DNA of 33,969 bases from Methanobacteriaceae archaeon (GTDB lineage: Archaea > Methanobacteriota > Methanobacteria > Methanobacteriales > Methanobacteriaceae), in the NCBI GenBank assembly GCA_030693105.1, contig JAUYBK010000197.1, forward strand, positions 1 through 33,969, in the 5' to 3' direction. A program made the translations under genes and the position numbers. Shown piece after piece: positions 30,577-33,969 of the stretch. Under the pieces are notes generated by a model. The model was not told where the DNA came from, searched no databases, and saw only the letters and a program-made list of their open reading frames with translations. The first letter of the stretch is position 1, and every line of letters begins with the position of its first letter.

Positions 30577-31031
30577 AGGAAAAAAGTTTCGTAATGTTAA
30601 AACCCGACGCCGTACTCCGAAGATTAACCGGTAAAATTCTAACCCGTTTTGAAGAACGCGGTTTAGAACTAGTGGCGGCCAAAATGATGGTCATCACCCC
30701 CGAACTGGCTAAAAAACACTACGACGAGCACCGAGAAAAACCTTTTTTCGGTGAACTGGTGGAATACATAACTTCCGGGCCGGTCCTGGCCACCGTAATT
30801 AAAGGAGAAGAGTGTATAAACCTCATCCGTAAAATGGTGGGAACAACTAATCCTAAAGAAGCTGATATAGGAACCTTAAGAGGGGATTATGCCATCGACA
30901 CTGGTCGAAACATAATACACGCTTCTGATTCACCTGTATCTGCAGAAAGGGAAATAGCACTCTTTTTTGATGATGCTGAGATTTGCAACTGCACCTTCCC
31001 GGGCCGGGAATTAATATACGAGGAACCTTAA
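30573..31031 (+). CDS. ndk: Nucleoside diphosphate kinase
   Basis: Ndk equalises NTP pools by ping-pong phosphotransfer through a phospho-histidine. The active site is RNIIHASDS with His116; the N-terminal FVMLKPDAVLRRLTGKI binds nucleotide. The 152-residue length is normal. Its start overlaps the L24e stop. Its place in the ribosomal protein and aIF5B string is conserved in archaea, consistent with GTP supply for initiation factors. Confidence 0.97.
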   Translation: MKEKSFVMLKPDAVLRRLTGKILTRFEERGLELVAAKMMVITPELAKKHYDEHREKPFFGELVEYITSGPVLATVIKGEECINLIRKMVGTTNPKEADIGTLRGDYAIDTGRNIIHASDSPVSAEREIALFFDDAEICNCTFPGRELIYEEP

Positions 31032-31088
31032 TAATTCCAGAGCCTTATTTTTTTATATACTCTTTCCTTTTGGTGGAGGTTTATTAGA

Positions 31089-32864
31089 TTGAAGATCAGA
31101 TCACCCATTGTGTCAGTTCTGGGCCACGTGGACCACGGTAAAACTACTCTCCTAGATTTTATTAGGGGTAGTGCCATAGCCCCGAAAGAAGCAGGTGGAA
31201 TAACTCAGCACATTGGGGCTACCGAGATTCCCATGGAGGCTGTCGAAGCTATCTGCAGCCAGTTCATACAGAAACTGGAAATCAGGGAAAAACTTCCCGG
31301 TCTGTTCTTTATTGATACTCCGGGCCACGAAGCCTTCACCACTCTTCGTAAAAGGGGTGGAGCACTGGCTGACCTGGCCATTTTAATGGTGGACCTCAAC
31401 GAGGGTTTCAAACCTCAAACCTATGAGGCCTTGAACATCCTCAAAATGTATCAAACCCCCTTCGTGGTGGCTGCCAACAAAATGGATAGAATCCTCGGCT
31501 GGCAAACCCATGAAGGAGAACCTTTTAGCCAAACTTACAGCAAACAGCACCCCCACGTGCAAAGCGTCCTGGACACTAAGATCTACGAGCTGGTGGGAAC
31601 TCTCCACCAGGAAGGTTTTGAATCGGAACGTTTTGACCGGGTAAGCAACTTTGCAAGACAGATCAGCATCATTCCCATCAGCGCCAGAACCGGCGAGGGG
31701 ATTGCTGAACTTCTAACCATGCTTCTGGGACTGGCGCAAGAGTACTTGCAGGAACAGTTGCAGATTGAAACTGATGCTCCGGCCCGGGGAACTATTCTGG
31801 AAGTTAAAGAAGAGGTGGGTCTGGGAACCACCATTGACACCATTATATACGACGGGATTTTAAGAAAAGACGATAAAATTGCTTTGACAACCAGAGACGA
31901 TGTTTTGGTCACTAAAATTAGGTCAATTTTAAAGCCCAATCCCTTAGAGGAAATAAGGGACGCTAAAAAGCGCTTCAAAAAGGTGGACGAAGTAGTGGCT
32001 GCCGTTGGTATTAAAATTGTGGCACCCCACATCGACAACGTAGTTTCCGGATCTCCCCTGCGAGTAGCTCGGGGAAACCTGGAGGAAGTGAAGGAAAATA
32101 TAATCCAGGAAATGGAGAACATAAAAATCCACACCGATGAAGTGGGAGTGGTGGTCAAGGCCGATACCCTGGGATCATTAGAGGCCCTTTTGAATATTTT
32201 AAAAGGTATGGAGGTGCCTATCCGTTCTGCGGATATTGGGGATGTTTCCCGGAGGGACGTTATAGAAGCGTCCATTGTCAAAGACGAAGAACCCCTTTAC
32301 GGCGTTATTATTGCCTTCAACGTTAAGGTACTGCCCTCTGCTAATAAGGAAATAAAAAGTAGGGAATTGGTTATATTCTCAGCAAATGTCATCTACCAGC
32401 TTACCGAGGACTACCAGGAATGGCTGGAAGCTGCCGAAGCTAGGAAGAAGAAAGAATGGTTGGATGCCATCATAAAACCAGCTAAAATAAGAATAATACC
32501 CAAACTGGTTTTCCGGCAGAGCAAACCTGCTATAGCCGGTGTTGAAATCCTGGCCGGCACAGTTAAAAAAGGCTACGGCCTGATGAGGGAAGATGGAACC
32601 CGAGTAGGCAGCGTAGAAAGCATGCAGGACAAGGGAGACAACTTGGCAGCAGCATCAAAAGGCGTGAAGGTAGCTATGGCCATAAAAGACGGATTTTTCG
32701 GTCGTAACCTGGATGAAGGAGATGAAATCTACATCGACATTCCAGAAAACCATTACCAGGTCCTAGAAAAAGAGTTGAAGGGTAAGTTGACTGAAGACGA
32801 ACTTCAACTTTTAGAAGAAACTCTAAAGATAAAAAGGAAGGACGATCCTAACTGGGGAATCTGA
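31089..32864 (+). CDS. infB: Translation initiation factor aIF5B (IF2-like)
   Basis: This GTPase promotes ribosomal subunit joining. Domain G carries GHVDHGKTT (residues 12-20), DTPGHEAF and NKMD; domain II follows with GTILEVKEEVGLGTTID, domain III with VVVKADTLGSLEALLNIL, and domain IV with LVFRQSKPAIAGVEILAGTV. At 591 residues it is the usual compact archaeal form, without an N-terminal extension or intein. The start is TTG at 31089 behind TGGTGGAGGT. It follows ndk by 57 bp, and the translation operon continues with rps6e. Confidence 0.97.
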   Translation: MKIRSPIVSVLGHVDHGKTTLLDFIRGSAIAPKEAGGITQHIGATEIPMEAVEAICSQFIQKLEIREKLPGLFFIDTPGHEAFTTLRKRGGALADLAILMVDLNEGFKPQTYEALNILKMYQTPFVVAANKMDRILGWQTHEGEPFSQTYSKQHPHVQSVLDTKIYELVGTLHQEGFESERFDRVSNFARQISIIPISARTGEGIAELLTMLLGLAQEYLQEQLQIETDAPARGTILEVKEEVGLGTTIDTIIYDGILRKDDKIALTTRDDVLVTKIRSILKPNPLEEIRDAKKRFKKVDEVVAAVGIKIVAPHIDNVVSGSPLRVARGNLEEVKENIIQEMENIKIHTDEVGVVVKADTLGSLEALLNILKGMEVPIRSADIGDVSRRDVIEASIVKDEEPLYGVIIAFNVKVLPSANKEIKSRELVIFSANVIYQLTEDYQEWLEAAEARKKKEWLDAIIKPAKIRIIPKLVFRQSKPAIAGVEILAGTVKKGYGLMREDGTRVGSVESMQDKGDNLAAASKGVKVAMAIKDGFFGRNLDEGDEIYIDIPENHYQVLEKELKGKLTEDELQLLEETLKIKRKDDPNWGI

Positions 32865-32931
32865 CCTAGGATTCATGATAAATAATAAATAATATAAACA
32901 TATAAAGCAGAGTTTAGATGGAGGAGATAAA

Positions 32932-33312
32932 TTGGCATTTAAATTGGTTGTTTCGGAAGGTGAAAGCAGTCATCAAATGGAAATGGAGACTGCTGATTCC
33001 AAGAAGCTCATAGGATTAAAGATTGGTGAAGAATTTGACGCTGCCATGGTTGGTCTGGAAGGATACAAACTCCGCATAACCGGAGGAAGTGATAAAAACG
33101 GTTTCCCAATGAAAAAGGATGTTGAAGGACCTCGAAGGATAAAAAGCCTACTTTCAGGTGGCCTTGGCTTTAAACCGAAAAGGAAAGGCCAAAGGAGAAG
33201 AAAAACCATCCGTGGGAACACTGTATCTGACGAAATTGTCCAGATCAACACCGTAGTAATAGAGAAGGGTGGCAAGAGCATTGCAGAACTTCTCGAAGGT
33301 AGTGAAGAATAA
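32932..33312 (+). CDS. rps6e: Ribosomal protein S6e
   Basis: The 126-residue archaeal S6e shows FKLVVSEGESSHQMEME, LIGLKIGEEFDAAMVGLEGY, LRITGGSDKNGFPMKKDVEG and a basic GFKPKRKGQRRRKTIRGNTV, all family hallmarks, without the long eukaryotic tail. The start is a TTG at 32932 behind TGGAGGAGAT. A TATA-like ATATAAACATATAAAG lies at about 32890-32905, so an internal promoter is possible between infB and rps6e. Confidence 0.96.
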   Translation: MAFKLVVSEGESSHQMEMETADSKKLIGLKIGEEFDAAMVGLEGYKLRITGGSDKNGFPMKKDVEGPRRIKSLLSGGLGFKPKRKGQRRRKTIRGNTVSDEIVQINTVVIEKGGKSIAELLEGSEE

Positions 33313-33332
33313 AATTCTAAAAGGTGTAGTCC

Positions 33333-33969
33333 GTGAAAGTACAGTCTGAAGTTAACATAGGGTTAGTAGGACATGTGGACCATGGTAAAACGACCCTTAC
33401 CAAAGCCCTGTCCGGAATATGGACAGATACCCATAGTGAAGAAACTAAAAGAGGTATATCCATTCGGCTGGGCTATGCGGACATCACCTTCCGCCGGTGC
33501 ACCGAATGCCCCCTACCCCAGTGTTTCACTACCTCCCTGGTTTGCGAACACTGTGGCGGTGAAACCAAAACTCTCCGTAAGGTTTCCTTTGTAGATTCCC
33601 CCGGTCACGAAACTTTGATGGCAACTATGCTCTCGGGAGCAGCCATAATGGACGGCGCAGTCCTGGTGATTGCTGCCAATGAACCCTGTCCTCAACCCCA
33701 AACCAAGGAGCATCTAATGGCCCTGGACGTCATTGGAGTGACCGAAGTCATCGTGGTCCAGAACAAAATTGATATCGTGTCTCGCGAACGGGCCATGGAA
33801 AGTTACCATGAGATCCAGGAATTTGTAAAGGGTACTTGTGCCGAAAACGCCCCTATAATACCTGTTTCAGCACAGCAAAACGCTAACATTGATATAATTA
33901 TTCAAACCATACAGAACCAGATAAAAACCCCTCGTAGATCGCTACGAAAAACTCCTCACATGCACGTTG
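33333..33969 (+). CDS. Translation initiation factor aIF2 gamma subunit (partial at window edge)
   Basis: Reading from the GTG at 33333 (AAGGTG upstream), the frame stays open to the right edge for 212 codons. It shows VNIGLVGHVDHGKTTLTKAL (P-loop, residues about 13-20), a Cys cluster CTECPLPQC plus CEHCG forming the zinc knuckle, FVDSPGHETLMATMLSGAA, VLVIAANEPCPQPQTKEHL and VVQNKIDIV (NKxD). This order and the zinc knuckle identify aIF2gamma, which carries initiator Met-tRNA to the ribosome. The C terminus lies outside the window. It begins 20 bp after rps6e, the common archaeal order. Confidence 0.95.
   Translation, partial: MKVQSEVNIGLVGHVDHGKTTLTKALSGIWTDTHSEETKRGISIRLGYADITFRRCTECPLPQCFTTSLVCEHCGGETKTLRKVSFVDSPGHETLMATMLSGAAIMDGAVLVIAANEPCPQPQTKEHLMALDVIGVTEVIVVQNKIDIVSRERAMESYHEIQEFVKGTCAENAPIIPVSAQQNANIDIIIQTIQNQIKTPRRSLRKTPHMHV

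Noticed and set aside
31583..32281. Antisense frame of 232 codons inside infB
   Set aside because: It is opposite a fully conserved aIF5B gene, has no ribosome binding site, and is typical of a codon-bias shadow.
33373..33594. Plus-strand frame of 73 codons near the right edge
   Set aside because: It is out of frame within the aIF2gamma gene that starts at 33333 and stays open to the edge.

Overview
The window looks like a chromosome segment of a methanogenic archaeon of the order Methanobacteriales, close to Methanobacterium. The evidence is an archaeal clamp loader (rfcS-rfcL), an archaeal histone, F420-dependent NADP reductase, class I HMG-CoA reductase, an MTH865-family protein, the archaeal L7Ae-S28e-L24e-Ndk-aIF5B-S6e-aIF2gamma string, AT-rich intergenic DNA with TATA boxes, and GGTGAT-type ribosome binding sites, often before TTG or GTG starts. 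No tRNA, rRNA, CRISPR array, IS element or intein was found.

Layout. (1) 1-1320 is a decayed accessory edge: the C-terminal part of a type I restriction-modification methyltransferase (HsdM) with no hsdS after it, then a wrecked DUF3800 gene on the minus strand. (2) 1319-5576 holds a small unknown protein, a roadblock-type protein with a long Pro/Glu linker, and both replication factor C subunits. (3) 5602-7764 holds an MTH865 protein, a 31-residue Cys protein missed by length cut-offs, a Cys-containing winged-helix regulator, and a PP-loop-like protein. Two copies of a 10-bp motif lie beside the TATA-like elements of the first two. (4) 7856-11366 holds a stand-alone GXGXG protein, a DUF368 lipid-carrier translocase divergent from a frameshifted DedA gene, and an HtpX-like protease carrying an EF-hand-like loop. 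(5) 11425-18697 holds a signal-peptidase-like protein and aroD, a plus-strand run of an unknown protein, sucD, hmgA and a VIT1-like membrane protein, then aroE, a membrane protein and a TatD-type hydrolase on the minus strand. (6) 18823-28884 is a long plus-strand run: HARP-type RNase P protein, hisS, hisI, a PIN-ATPase-KH protein, a TIM-barrel isomerase, npdG, hxlB, endA, trpS, a SpoIIM-like protein and thrC. (7) 28885-33969 holds a histone gene with a 30-bp periodic upstream array, a repeat-rich 439-bp gap, then the translation operon from rpl7ae into a partial aIF2gamma gene.

Most genes are conserved information-processing or core metabolic genes: clamp loading, tRNA charging and processing, shikimate, histidine and threonine synthesis, isoprenoid lipid synthesis, and ribulose-phosphate and F420 metabolism. 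The less explained material is in the small Cys protein with its shared motif, the DUF368/DedA pair with a broken DedA, the histone upstream array, and the leader of the L7Ae operon. No complete new multi-gene system is evident.
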